The notes under the pieces are model-generated. The model searched no databases. It was not told the origin of the DNA and worked only from the letters and a program-made list of their open reading frames with translations. DNA of 64,000 nucleotides from Perognathus longimembris pacificus (lineage: Eukaryota; Chordata; Mammalia; Rodentia; Heteromyidae). Position numbers and translations under genes: made by a program. Positions 25,970-37,951 of the stretch are shown here, in pieces; positions within the stretch are counted from its first letter, which is position 1, and every line of letters starts with the position of its first letter. The stretch spans positions 75,163,800 through 75,227,799 of the forward strand of contig NC_063164.1 in assembly GCF_023159225.1 (NCBI RefSeq), given 5' to 3'.

Positions 25970-26892
25970 ATTTATTACTTGACTACATTCAAAACCTGTC
26001 TATTGGCGAAATTTTAATCCACTTGATTTAATCCACCTGATGTGGTTCCTGCCCCCAGTGTAACGCTGTCTGGCATCACAGGACTGATCGTTCTACTCCC
26101 ATGAGACTGCACCATCAACCATCAAGGTCTCAGTGAGTGTTTCTCACCTAAAGACCAGAGTCAGGACATCCTCACTAAGATGTGTAGCAAAGAATTACAT
26201 TCCTAGCTAAGAGCAATTGGTCTCTCTGGGAAATTTTGCAAATGCCCCTCAAACTAACAAGAGACCTCATTTTTTTCTTGAGGAAGGCTGACAAACACCC
26301 TCCCCCCTTCTCCTTAGGTTCCAAGACTCAACAATGAATGAGAGTGTAAAAAGAAATTAGAATTATAGAAGTGCCAACGGTATCCCTTGGAGCAGTGTGC
26401 ATATTGTGTTGTCATGTAAAAGAACTCTTGAAAGATAAAGAAACTAAGTCCAATTATATTACTGGTCCATGTTCATCTGATACATTATCTAACTTCAGAT
26501 TTCCAAAGACATCACAGTGTCTGCAATAATTAATTCACCTCTTACTTCCAAAAACACTCAGAAAATTAATTCCCAATGCTAAAATGAACTTGGCAGCCAA
26601 ACACTGTAATTTTGCAGGTTACCTGGCAATCAATTTGAAATGTTGTCTTGGGTAAAATGTGCACTGTATCTTCCCCACAGATGTAATCTGTCTGATTCCT
26701 GAGATTCATTTCTCATTATATTAGAGAAAACGTACACTTTTTAATGCTTTTCTAGGAGAATACAAGTTATCTTTCATAAACATTCTTCATACAAATGCCA
26801 ACATAAAGTATTTTAACTACAATAGCAATAAAATATTTTACTACAAAAAAGCAGTAACAAATAGTATCCATATACAAAAGCCAAGTAAATCA
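25970..26892. other. Unassigned sequence
   Basis: Somewhat GC-richer at 26040-26340, possibly an old LTR-type repeat, but no termini or family could be identified. Confidence 0.4.
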
Positions 26893-27145
26893 AACATTGC
26901 CAGGTAATAATGACTCATGCCTATAATCTTGATTATTCAGAAGGCTGAGATCTGAGGACCAAGGTTCAAAGTCAGCCCAAGCAGAAAAGTCTGTAATAAT
27001 CTTATCTCCAATTAATCAGCTAAAATGTTGCGCTGAGGTGTAGCTCAAGTGGTAGAATGACAGTCATGTGGGAAAAAATTGAGACCTGAGTTCAAATCCT
27101 ATACAAGCACAAAAAGTAAAAAAAAAATAAAAAAATAAAAAATTA
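26893..27145 (+). mobile_element. B1-dID-like dimeric SINE
   Basis: B1 half with 'gactcatgcctataatcttg' and 'ggctgagatctgaggacca', then 'gtgtagctcaagtggtagaa' and 'gacctgagttcaaatcct', ending in an A-rich (AAAAAAT)n tail at about 27115-27145. Confidence 0.85.
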
Positions 27146-27345
27146 AGTTAAAATTTATAAATAAATATGTTGAAGAAAATTTTATTTTTATTACACTATT
27201 GCTATTTATCCCAACAAAGTAACATAATTTCAGTTTAAAGACAACCAAAACTAAAATGTATTAGTGTGTTTTAACCAGAACACAAATTCCTGGATTTGTA
27301 TATTAGAATTTAAAAGTAACTAATTAAATACCATCAAATTCTCAG

Positions 27346-27432
27346 CCTAGGAATGGGTATATAACTCCATGGAGAAGTGCTTCTCTAGTATGCACTAAAC
27401 CCTGGGTTTTATCCTCAGTAAAACAACAAATA
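27346..27432 (+). mobile_element. ID-like SINE monomer
   Basis: 'aggaatgggtatataactcc', 'gaagtgcttctctagtatgc' and 'ccctgggttttatcctcagt' follow the ID layout with more substitutions than the 19968 copy. Confidence 0.65.
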
Positions 27433-29038
27433 ATTAATTAATTTAGAAATTAACTACATATCTACAAAGCACAGGTGTCAAAAACAGAGGAAAAGCATCA
27501 GCCCCAAGAAAAATCCGTTTACATGAATATTGCAACAGGAAAAAAAGAAAAGAGCAGACACATCTGGCTATTCTGTCCTTTGGCAATTAAAGAGCAATGA
27601 CCTTACGATCCTTCTGTTTATGGCAACACAAGCTATTTTATTTCAAAAGTCATTCATTTCTATGATTTCAGTGGACATATTTTCATCAGCAGAGCAATTG
27701 AGAAGGGAAAAAATACTTTATTAGCTAATTTTCCTTTCATGAATTAGGTGTTGTTTTTTTTTCTCTACAGAGAGAAATTTCAAACTCCTCCAGAAATGGA
27801 TATACGCCCATGGATTGACTACTACAGATCAAGTTTCCATTGCACTAATAACTTGCTCCAATGAAAACATATTTTAATTTGCTTTTAGGGTTATTTATTT
27901 TTTATTATTACACTACGGATTTATAATTTAATGTCAAACATAATTTTGCACAAATTATGTGACTGTACTATGATGCCATAGATAAGCTCGCTGTGCCTGG
28001 ACTGCATAGTCTTCAATGATGTTTTTAAGACAGTGGATCACCATTTGGCAGGTTGCCATTCCATAAAACAGTTCAGTAGAACTTTCAAAGGAAAAAGTTG
28101 TAAAGAATTTTTGTGTTTTGCAAAAAAATCAAACAAACCCTAATACTATTAGAAGCAGAAAAAGTAATTATTCTCTTATTGCTTCCACTAGATGTAACAT
28201 AAATTGCATGAACCTAATTAAGAAATTGAAGGGTTTCCAATTAGAAATTGCAAAGTCATATTTATTGTAAATTGTCCACCAGCCAAGTAGAATAATATTT
28301 TAAGTGGGAATATTTACTTTAATATATAGTAGTCATCATAGTGTCTCTAAACTTTATGATAAGTTTAGTATGCATTCAGGAACATCCACAGTGGGACAAT
28401 CATTATTCTGGGAATAGGAGAAGCAAAAATAAAAATTGGTATTAGTACAGCTGTCTGTACCCAATGAAGGAGATGATCAGAGTGCAATGCAGTAAAAGCT
28501 ATAGATCAGTTGCACAGAGAGTTATTAGGAACGTAAATAATGAGTATTTAACCAAGATTTGGGCAGGATATGAAGGGTCAGAAACAATTTCCTAAAGGAA
28601 ACTGGGAGTCAGGTTAACCTTCCAGGTAGAAAGACAGAAGACCAGAGATACTGACTTGGCCAAAAAAATAATTATTTGTTTACATATCCATTTACAAGGG
28701 CAAATAATCATAAATATAACAGCTGCCTGTTCTTGTCATTCTCACATGCTTTAGCTAATCTGATGTTAATGCCAACCTCAAAGTTTACGTATGAATGGTT
28801 TTAGTATTATCATTTTAAGGTTAAGGATCAAGAAGGCCAAAACAATTCTATGACTATCCTAGGGCCTTCAGTTTACAAATGAACGTATAATTAAGCTAGA
28901 AGTAAGCCACAGGACTCCTGACTTACCGGCAAATAGTTATTCTCATGTAATAGTATTGCTGCCATTATCCCATTCATTTATCATGTCAACACTAACAAAA
29001 TAACCATATGTAAAAACACATGATTAAAGAATAATGTA
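27433..29038. other. Unassigned AT-rich sequence with a MIR-like relic
   Basis: Only the relic at 28728-28930 stands out. Confidence 0.5.
28728..28930 (-). repeat. MIR-like relic
   Basis: 'tattatcattttaaggttaa', 'gactatcctagggccttcag' and 'agctagaagtaagccacag' track the complement of MIR over about 200 bp, the longest of these relics. Confidence 0.5.
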
Positions 29039-29244
29039 GAGCTGGGAATATGGCCTAGTGGCAAGAGTGCTTGCCTCATATACATGAAGCCCTGGCTCGA
29101 TTCCCCAGCACCACATATATAGAAAATGGCACTGTGGCTCAAGTGGCAGAGTGCTAGCCTTGAGTAAAAAGAAGCCAGGGACCGTGCTCAGGCCCTGAGT
29201 CCAAGCCCCAGGACTGGCAAAAAGATGAAAAAAAAAAAAAAGAA
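29039..29244 (+). mobile_element. IDL-Geo-like SINE with deletion at the monomer junction
   Basis: Left and right halves are both present, but the linker reads 'tatagaaaatggcactgtgg'. The usual 'cggccagaagt' between the monomers is missing, about 11-12 bp. Flanks agaataatgta / agaagaacgta are a possible target duplication with two differences. Confidence 0.85.
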
Positions 29245-29392
29245 GAACGTAAAATCTTACTTTTGGCCTTAGTATTAAGACAGCAGACAGAACCTCACCA
29301 AATTAGCATAATCAATAAAATCTTTTCCATATATATACACACACATATACATATATATGGGATTTTTTTATGTTCACTAAGAACAAATGCTA

Positions 29393-29990
29393 AATAAAAC
29401 AGACTGGGAGAAAGCTTTGCCACTTATTCATCAGAAAGGGGATTAATATCTAGAATATAAAGAACTCAAAGAATGATGCAATCAACAAATGGGCAAATGA
29501 ATTGAACTATCATAGTCTATCAAAATACCTCTAAAAGAATCAAAGTCATCATATATTAGAGATACATATGTGCTCAGTTTTATAATTCACAATTGTGAAG
29601 TTAAGTAATCATCCTAGGGCACCATAAACATGAGAGGATAAATAAAATGTAAAACTTTATTCTGTATATTTTGCTCAGCCATTCTTAAGAATGAAATCAT
29701 GTTGTATGTGTTAAATGAAATAAGCCAGACTCAAACACAAAAATCACATATTTCCTCATATATGAAATCTAGACTTTTTAAAAAGACACAAGAATAGAAA
29801 GTAGACTATTTGGAAAGAGGAAGGAGATCGTAAGGAGAGAAGTAAATAAGGGCAACAGGGGTAAATATGACCAACAAATATGAATAATATGCATGTATGG
29901 AAATGGCACAATGGAACCCACTATTTAAGGCAATTAATGCACACTAAAGATCGGACAGAACATGAAATATAATTGTCAACCTTTATCTGT
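29393..29990 (+). mobile_element. Old L1 ORF2 3' end / 3' UTR fragment
   Basis: The plus strand contains degraded but recognisable L1 ORF2 C-terminal coding sequence: 'aaatgggcaaatgaattgaa' near 29488, 'ccattcttaagaatgaaatc' near 29680 and 'aaatgaaataagccagactc' near 29714. The central part is shortened by a deletion around 29510-29550. No reading frame survives. The last ~200 bp look like a diverged 3' UTR. Confidence 0.75.
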
Positions 29991-31082
29991 GTCCTCATAC
30001 TACCAAATCCAATTTTTGGCAAAGATATAAATGTAGACTGTGGAAGCAAAGCATGCTAGTTTACAACAGGCCTAAATGATATTGTAGACATTCAAGTACC
30101 CCAAACAGTAAGAGAATTATGACTATGATGTTGATTGAACTGTAGTCATTGATTGACTTTATCATTAAGACCAGTGAAATACCTGAATCATTAAACTTTC
30201 ATGAATATTTTTTGGAAATTCAATTCCTAATGGTGAATTATGATAAAGCATCCTACTCCTAGACTTCTATTCGTGCTTCAAAGTGTTTACTTTTGACAGT
30301 GTAAGAGATGCAGGTTTAGGGCTCAAAACAAAGCATTCATTTGGTATGACATAATTAGATCATTGTGTTTTTGTTGTTGTTGTTGTTCACATTAAGTACA
30401 GGCTGGTCTGAAAAAAATCTATAATCCTACAAAAAAATGCTTAGTATAACCAAAACATTTTCTTTGAAATGCTTAGAAAAATTTTTTCTATATATAGGAA
30501 AACAATAGAGCTGATCATAGGCAAGAAAGATTTTTTTCCATTTGTCTACTTAGGTCATCCTTATTACTATTTTGTAGTTACCCATATCCTTATCATGAAA
30601 AATAAATTCAATTAAAGCACCTTCTTCAATGGACTATATGCATTAGTGACATTCAGTTAAGCCACAAGATAACAACAAACACTTCAACAAAAATCATAAT
30701 ATAATTCAGAAAGGTGTGTTGATTGTATGTGTCACTTATGAACCATATAGCTTCCAATTAATGGCACATGGATTCAGGTTACTTCATACATCTTTCTTTC
30801 AAGCTATATCTTAAATATATATTTTAAATGTACACACACATTTCTTAAAGGAAATATTCCATTTCCAAGTTACTGCATCAGGAAGAGTGTTACACATTCA
30901 TAGATGCTGTTTTCTTTTCTTTCCACTGTTCAGAACTAGTCAGATGGTACTGACTAACTTATAAAGGGATGGAAAGTGGGACATTACACAAGGTTCTTTT
31001 CTGAATAGAAAATAACTCTGCACATCAAGGTTTAGGCCTAGCATTGATTAGACTTCTAACATCCTAACAAACACTGTAAAAT
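29991..31082. other. Unassigned AT-rich sequence
   Basis: A short GTT repeat near 30367; otherwise nothing recognised. Confidence 0.55.
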
Positions 31083-31346
31083 AAACTAAGCACATCAAAA
31101 TGGAGAGACAAAGGATAAAAGATGAACCAATGCAACAGCAATACTTACAAAATTATATGCTGTAAACCAATTGTACAACTCATGGATGGGGGAGGGAATT
31201 GGGGAGGAGGGAAGAGAAATGAGGGAGGAGGTAACAAGTTAGATAAGAAATGTACACACTGCCTTACATATAAAACTTTAACCCATCTGTACATCACTTT
31301 GACAATAAAGAAATAAAAACAATACAACACACACAAACTAAGCACA
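31083..31346 (+). mobile_element. Severely 5'-truncated L1 with target duplication
   Basis: About 240 bp of L1 3' UTR (31095-31334). It begins in the 'gagagacaaaggataaaag' homologue of 43259, runs through the G-rich polypurine tract (31183-31235) and ends in an 'acaataaagaaataaaaac' tail. The direct repeat aaactaagcaca is at 31083-31094 and 31335-31346. Confidence 0.85.
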
Positions 31347-31660
31347 ACATAGATCATACATGTTAAGCTCTTTATACCTATAGATCAGAACAGTCTTTGT
31401 CATCCAGAATGACAGTGAATGAATTTGGTTTCAAATTCCACAAATTACAAAGCAGTTCATATTGTATAATTTGTTTCACCTTTCACCACTGCTTTACCGT
31501 CCCAATTTACTTTTAAAATAGTCATAAAGTCTGTTTCGTTAGATTAATGTAAGGGTTAAGATAAAAGAGTTAATATTTGAAGCCATAATGTGTGATGATT
31601 CCTTTTCTGGAAAAAGGAGTGACCTTAATATGCCTCAAAAATAATGTTATGAATAATATT

Positions 31661-31896
31661 TAAATGTCTATGAGGAGCTGGGAATATGGCCTAGTGGTAA
31701 GAGTGCTTGTCTCACATGCATGAAGCCCTAGGTTCAATTCCCCAGCACCACATATATAGAAAACGGCCAGAAGTGGCACTGTGGCTCAAGTGGCAGAGTG
31801 CTAGCCTTGAGCAAAAAGAGGCCAGGGACAGTGCTCAGGCCCTGAGTTCAAGGCCCAGGACTGGCAAAAAAATAAAAATAAAGTAAATGCCTATGA
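31661..31896 (+). mobile_element. IDL-Geo-like dimeric SINE
   Basis: Complete copy at 31674-31883, among the best preserved in the window, with tail 'aaaaaaataaaaataaag'. Direct repeat taaatgtctatga (31661-31673) / taaatgcctatga (31884-31896) has one mismatch. Confidence 0.9.
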
Positions 31897-34671
31897 AGTG
31901 ATTTATGATAGTTTCTTATATAATTTGAATGGCTTTTAAGTAGATTTCCTGGTCATGAAATAAAAAATCATTATTATCAAAAGCAACATACATACAAAAC
32001 CTTTACAACACAGAAAACACATTATAAGTAACACAGCTAATATAATGTTAATATAAATAATATGAGGCAATACAAAGTGTACAAACATTCCAAAGTTATC
32101 GATATAAATTCAAAAGAAATAAAATGATTTTATCCCATAGCATCTTGGCACTTTCATCATTATATGGTCAGAGTTACAGATAAGTTTGGAGTTGGTAATA
32201 ATAGGGAAGATAACTCATGCTCACAACATATATAACTAAAATTACAGCTTTCCTATACTAATATAACTAAAATCATTAATATAAATATAAACAGCTAAGT
32301 ACACTGATTTATATTTTCTTTCTATTTAAATCAATCTTTTATTTTACAAAAAAATGAAAAATATTATATCATCAAAGCAAGCACTGATTTCGTAACCTGT
32401 AGATATTCATGCTAAATTTTCAGTTCTTATTTACTCAAGTATTTTTTCCATGACTTTTCAACTTGAGCAATCAAAAGAATTGTGTTAATTCATTTTAAAC
32501 ACTAAACAGACAACACTACAAACTGAAGCTTGCTATTTATCCTGCGAAGTATAAGACTAGGTGATGATGTCATAGCAATTTTCACAGTGAATTGAGATTT
32601 CAGGCTACCTCCATATATACTGATGACCATATTTGAATATCACTCTCAAAATACATAGCATTTTTAAGTACTGAGCAACCAAGAATAATATAAAATAAAA
32701 TTTGAAATGAGACAAGTCATGAAAAAGCCAGATAGCAGCCATCAGGGCTATGAAAAGGCCTCATCATTACTAAGCATTAAACCTCATTTTGACAAAAATT
32801 TACAAAGTACTCTAACATTTATTTCTAATAACTGTGAACATTATCTAGAGTGCCTCTAATAAGATGAGTATGAATGTCATTTGTCTTCTGAGAATAACAA
32901 CCCATATAAGAAAATTTTATCTGGGGTACTTTTAAATAAGTATATCTCAAATTTCTCAAGAAAATAAGAATTACAAAGAAAAGTAGCACACAAGAGGATC
33001 AGAAGTCAATGTTCAACATTACAAAACATTATACCCTTCTGATCTGCAATTATACCATCTCCTAAATAAGAAATGTTACATCGTCTACTTAACTGTCATA
33101 TATAAGATCTTGTGTGTCACAAGGGAAAGTAACCAGTTCACCTATAATCAATTCTATTCATTCTATCATGTACAAAATGCTCCCCAAATAGTAAACACTG
33201 ATCAACAAAAGTAGTAAATGTTAAACACACAGCTAATTAAATACCTTATGAAAAACAGAACTATACCAAGTGAATTGATAAATAGTTGTGAATGTATTGC
33301 CATGATAGCTATTTCAGGGCTCATATGTCTCACCATTCATAGTAAATTTAACCAACAGAGTTATTACAGATTACCCAGATTATACTAAATGTAAAATGGG
33401 TGTGGGAGAAAAGAAAGTGTACGAGCTATAGGGGAGCCAAGATAATTAATTCTAGACAAGTATAAGTATAAGGGTTACTATTTCTTGAGAACTTATTAAA
33501 TGTCAGGTAGTATGTTAAGAAATGTGTGGGCATTATTGTGTATAATACTAGGTATTAAATAATATTAGTCATATTTCTTCTTGAGAATATAGCTATGTAC
33601 AATTTTTCTAGAGTCTCAGAATTTTGAAACCATTTCTGTCCAATTCAAAGTCTATACTCCGAGGCCTACCTATATACTATCTCCTTGTTGAACTCATACT
33701 GAGTTCTCTGGTCAATTTTTAAAAGACAATTTTTTGGAGCCTAAGGTAGGGAGGAATATATATAATTCTGGGCTTACACATGGGTTATTTTAATAGCCTT
33801 CATCCTTAAGCCTGGAGTTTATTTGAGTTTTATTTAATAAAAGGGGAATAATTCACTATGATTCTAAAAGGAAGATGAAGAAAAGTGATATTGTCTCTCC
33901 TCCAAAATTTGCATAACTTCTCCAAATTCAGATTCACATATAATTCAAGTTTCTGACCTTTGTTATAATTTTTAGAATGTTTGAATGGAGATAGATTTAA
34001 TTACAAGACATCTAACAGCTGTTTCTGCCTTGTTACATCTTGCCATTAGAAAACCACATATCCACATTTCAGTCTTTGGATCAAAAGTTTCTGTCTTCTA
34101 AATTTATTTTTCATAGTATGCCCCTTTGCCTAATCACAAATCTAATTAAAAATCTTTGAGCCAATAAGAGAACTGTACAAATAACTGCAGCAATTTTCTC
34201 TCAGAAACATAGACTCTTTCATATTTGGATGTGTTCAGTTTATTCTTCAATTAAAAATGTTTTTAATTTTAGAGAATTTCAGAAACTAATTGTACCCATG
34301 CTTTAAATGAATTCAGCTAAGATTTCAGCTTCATAGGAATCCCAACCATACCTCTTGTGGTAGTGGTGATGGTAGGCTTCTGCATCATTGCTTGACAATC
34401 TGCCACTGATTCTTGTGGTCTTCATGTTGGTCTCCAAACATTTAAAAAAAGCTAGCAATCTTGATAGAGAATTACATTCTCACTTGTTGGTCCTTGAGTT
34501 TCTTAAGAACTTTAAAGTATTGTCATAATGACTGGACCATGCCCATGGGCTTCCATCTGAAACATCAAACTGACTTTACAGCCTAAAGTTAGAGCATGTT
34601 CATATGGTCTCAAATACTTAAGAATTCTGGGCACCTGTGAAAATAATTTAATTTAAGAAATTTACTTCAGC
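31897..34671. other. Unassigned AT-rich sequence
   Basis: One MIR-like relic (33478-33600); otherwise nothing recognised over 2.7 kb. Confidence 0.55.
33478..33600 (-). repeat. MIR-like relic
   Basis: 'cttgagaacttattaaatgt' followed by 'caggtagtatgttaag' and 'attaaataatattag' resembles the complement of the MIR 3' end. Confidence 0.4.
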
Positions 34672-34939
34672 TGCTTTCCCTGGCTCATGCCTATATTCCT
34701 AGTTACTCAGAAAGTAAAAATCAGGAAGGTTGCAGTTCAAGGCCATCCTAGGCATAAACTTCACCGACTCCAGCTAAACCAACAAAATGTTGGAAAGACT
34801 GGATTTTGCTTTTCATCCCAGCTACTCAGGAAGTGTAAATGGAAGGATCTTGGTTTAGGCCAAGAGCCTATTTGAAAAATAATGAAATGAAAACAGACTG
34901 GAGGCATGCATGACTCAAATGTTAGCCTGCCTACCCCAG

Positions 34940-34944
<5 letters not shown>
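34672..34944 (+). mobile_element. Trimeric B1-B1-ID-type SINE
   Basis: Two separate B1-like segments are visible ('ttcctagttactcagaaagt' at ~34697 and 'catcccagctactcaggaag' at ~34815), followed by a short ID-like end ('tgactcaaatgttagcctgc', 'ctaccccagtact'). The element ends directly in the GT microsatellite. Confidence 0.65.

Positions 34945-34992
<48 letters not shown>
34945..34992. repeat. GT microsatellite at SINE 3' end
   Basis: Twenty-four GT units directly after the trimeric SINE at 34672-34944. Confidence 0.97.
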
Positions 34993-34994
<2 letters not shown>

Positions 34995-35091
34995 TTTGTG
35001 TAAGTGTCCCCTCAACTGGCAACACTTGTCAACAATAGCACTAAAGAAAATTAGCAACAGCAATCAACATAATAGATTTGAGATTTTGTTT

Positions 35092-35202
35092 TTTCTATGG
35101 TGAGGTTTGAACCTGAGGCCTAGTGCATGCCAGCCAAACCCTCTACTATCTACATCTGGGAACTAGCTAGGATTACAAGGTGTACACCAGGCCTCCATGA
35201 GA
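35092..35202 (-). mobile_element. SINE fragment, antisense
   Basis: 'gaggtttgaacctgaggcct' and 'ccaaaccctctactatctac' are the complement of an ID-type half. 'ctagctaggattacaagg' is the complement of the start of a B1 half. The middle is deleted. Confidence 0.6.
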
Positions 35203-35973
35203 ATTTTTAATAAATACATTCTTGAATGTACACATGAGAATTGCCTTACTTAGTGAGCACACATGGATGAAACCATCATAGAAAGCGCTTTAAATTTAGG
35301 ATCATAATATGAACAAACAGCATAAAGAAAATAATAAAAGAGAAAACTGAAAAGGAGAAAAGTTGAAAAGATATAATAAAGGTAAAAAAATGAAAGAAAA
35401 AAACACCCAATGTAGACAAAACATTGAAATCAAGAAGATAGTGATGAAAAAAATAAAATAATCATGTATGATATAAAATGGTGGATTGTCACAGTACTCC
35501 ATAGAACTGTGTTTTAGCATCATAATGCTATATAAAACAAAAAGTGAACTACAGTTAAAAAATGTCTATAAAAAAAGGCCAAAATCATTATGTGAGTTTC
35601 AAAACAAAGGATATAACATAGGGGATGTGGGTCATTTTTGTCTGGTAAGGAAGTCTAACCCTATCACAGAATGAAATAGCAAAGGTATAAAGCATACATT
35701 TTCCAAAAAAAAATAAAAAGGTCATTACTATATTTGGAATTTACTTTTAAATTATTGTTGCTTTCTAAAATTAGTGATGGCCTCTCAATCTCTTTCCCAT
35801 TACTTGATATTGCAAAGGCACCATAGGTGGTAAGGAAAGATAACACTAAAAATAAAACAGTAGTTTTCATTGGTTTAAATAAACGATATACTGTAATTTT
35901 CAGCATAGCATTTCTACACATTCATATACTGTACTTGGAACATATTCATTCCCACTTCACAAAATATTGGGTT
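35203..35973. other. Unassigned sequence upstream of the full-length L1
   Basis: A-rich at 35310-35460. No gene or repeat family recognised. Confidence 0.5.
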
Positions 35974-35990
35974 AGAAAAGATAATGTTTC

Positions 35991-37951
35991 GGAGTAGCAG
36001 AGGAAGACGGCGGAGGAGCAGCTGAGCCCTTGCAGAGCTCCCTCCGATATCGTAGTCTTCTCACCTCATAGAAACTGTTTCTCCGAGAAAGACAGCCAAA
36101 GTAAGTTCTAACAGTACAGGGATTCTGAACAGGAAGGAAAAATCGACTTTGCTGGTCTGAAAACACAGATTTGAGCTCCAGGCGGCGTCCCGCCGCGGCG
36201 CCAGAGCTGGCTCCGGCACAGTGCCGGGCACAGCACCCTCCCCCCACCCCCCGCACTCCGCACAGCTAAGGCGTTAAATACTCCAGACGGCAGCCGTGCA
36301 CGGAGGACCTGACATCGCAGAGACAGCGTGAGTACCCCAAAAGTTATCCTCACTTGTGCCCACAGTCCAGCTTCTGGAAGGCATCCCTGTCCCCACCGCC
36401 AGAGCAAAGCGCCATCTTTGCCACTGGCATAGGGTCAGACCAGACTGGAACTGAAGCGGGCCTGGGGAAAGCGAGGTCAAAAAAGCCATCTTTGAAAAGG
36501 GCAGGAGGGGCGGAATCAGTGAGAACCAGCTCCGCCCAGAAGAACGCCCCCTGCCCTGGCGGGAGGCGACTCCAGGGCTTAGCCAGAGATGCCCCGCCCT
36601 GCCCACCGGAATTTCTAAACTTAAAGCAAAAGCTGCGAGCAGCTACCAGGGGCACGGAAACAACAGACGGAGGAACAAACATTTCCGGGGACAGCTAAAC
36701 AGTCCCGTCACAGAGGAAGCTAATTCCCAGCCCAAAACGGAGCTGCATTCCATAGCTACCTATGCCAAGGAGGCCGCCTCCCTCAGGCAAGCAACTCTCA
36801 GTGGAGCAAAACAGGCCAGAGGTGCCCCGCCCTGCTGAGTACACAGCCTAGTCAAGTCCAGGCATCAAAGGCAGCTGCCCCACAGCAGACAGAGGAGCCA
36901 CAATTCCTGTGACTGCTCACGTCCCCATCGACAGAGGACGCCCAAGGCCTGCCTGCAAGCCGTGCGAACCTCAGAGACCCACGATTGCACCAACAGGGGA
37001 GAAGGTCAGAACAGAACCACCCCTTGCCAACTGAAATCAAGTCAAACCAGCCAATCAGGAAAATAGACTGCAGTCCATTGCAGGGAAACCAGAGACTGGT
37101 TTCTTTTTCTTTTCAAACATTTTTTTTAAACTTTTCTTTTTAATTTTTTCACACCTGAAACATCATTGGCTGTTTTTTTTTTTTTGGTTTGTTTGTTTTT
37201 TGTTTGTTTTCCATTTTTACTGGTTTGTTTTATCAAGATTTTTTTGTGTTTGTTTATTTGTTTGGGTTGTTCCTTTTCTGTTATTTTCCTTTTTATTTAC
37301 TTATGCTCCCTTTTTAAATAATTTTTCTCTGTTTTGTGTATCTGTCTTCCAGTATTTTTACTTCATTTCTCTCATTGCGTCCTCTTCCTTTAAAAATTAC
37401 TTTCCTATAAATAACACCTACACCCTTTTCTGCTAACTCTCCAGTGTCTGTCATTTTATCAATGTTCTTTCTACTGATTCTACTCTTCTCCACATTTCCA
37501 CGTCACTGAAACTAAACCAAAATCACCACCACCCCCCCAATACACTTTACTCTATTCTCTTTACTACCTCCAACTTACCCTCCTGACTTACTGCCTGGAC
37601 CTCCAGGTTCCATTGACTCCGGGTTATTGGATAGAGGGTATCCCAGCTTAATACGAGTGAATCAAAGGGGTTCATAGAGAAAGCCAGTCCTAAAAGAACT
37701 TAATATAAAAACAAGAATTGCGTATAAGGTTGCAACAGTAAATAAGTAACTACTGAATACAGGGCCCAGGATCGGATGTTATATTGAAATTGTATTCTTT
37801 AGGAACACCAAATCTAACATTATAGACAGGTATACAAGTTATCTGTATATAATTGTGAAATTGTAAGATTTACACAACAGTGCTTGGTAAGGGCTGCTTT
37901 GGGTCTTAAACAGTGCTCACAGGTGCTGGTAGACTGGCATTCCCAATTCAA
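35991..37951 (+). promoter_or_regulatory. L1 5' UTR / internal promoter region
   Basis: About 1.96 kb between the 5' target duplication and the preferred ORF1 start. The first ~1.1 kb (35991-37080) is GC-rich with many CpGs, unlike the AT-rich surroundings, as expected for an L1 internal promoter. It opens with ggagtagcagaggaagacgg. From about 37087 to 37460 it becomes very T-rich, and 37500-37620 is pyrimidine-rich. I see no tandem monomers of the mouse A/F type. Promoter function is inferred from position and composition. Confidence 0.75.

Noticed and set aside
26040..26340. Possible old LTR in a slightly GC-richer stretch
   Set aside because: No TG...CA termini, target duplication or AATAAA arrangement could be identified.
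37431..37444. tgctaac followed by ccag in the L1 5' UTR as a splice acceptor
   Set aside because: The branch-like A is only about eight bases from the AG, too close for a normal acceptor.
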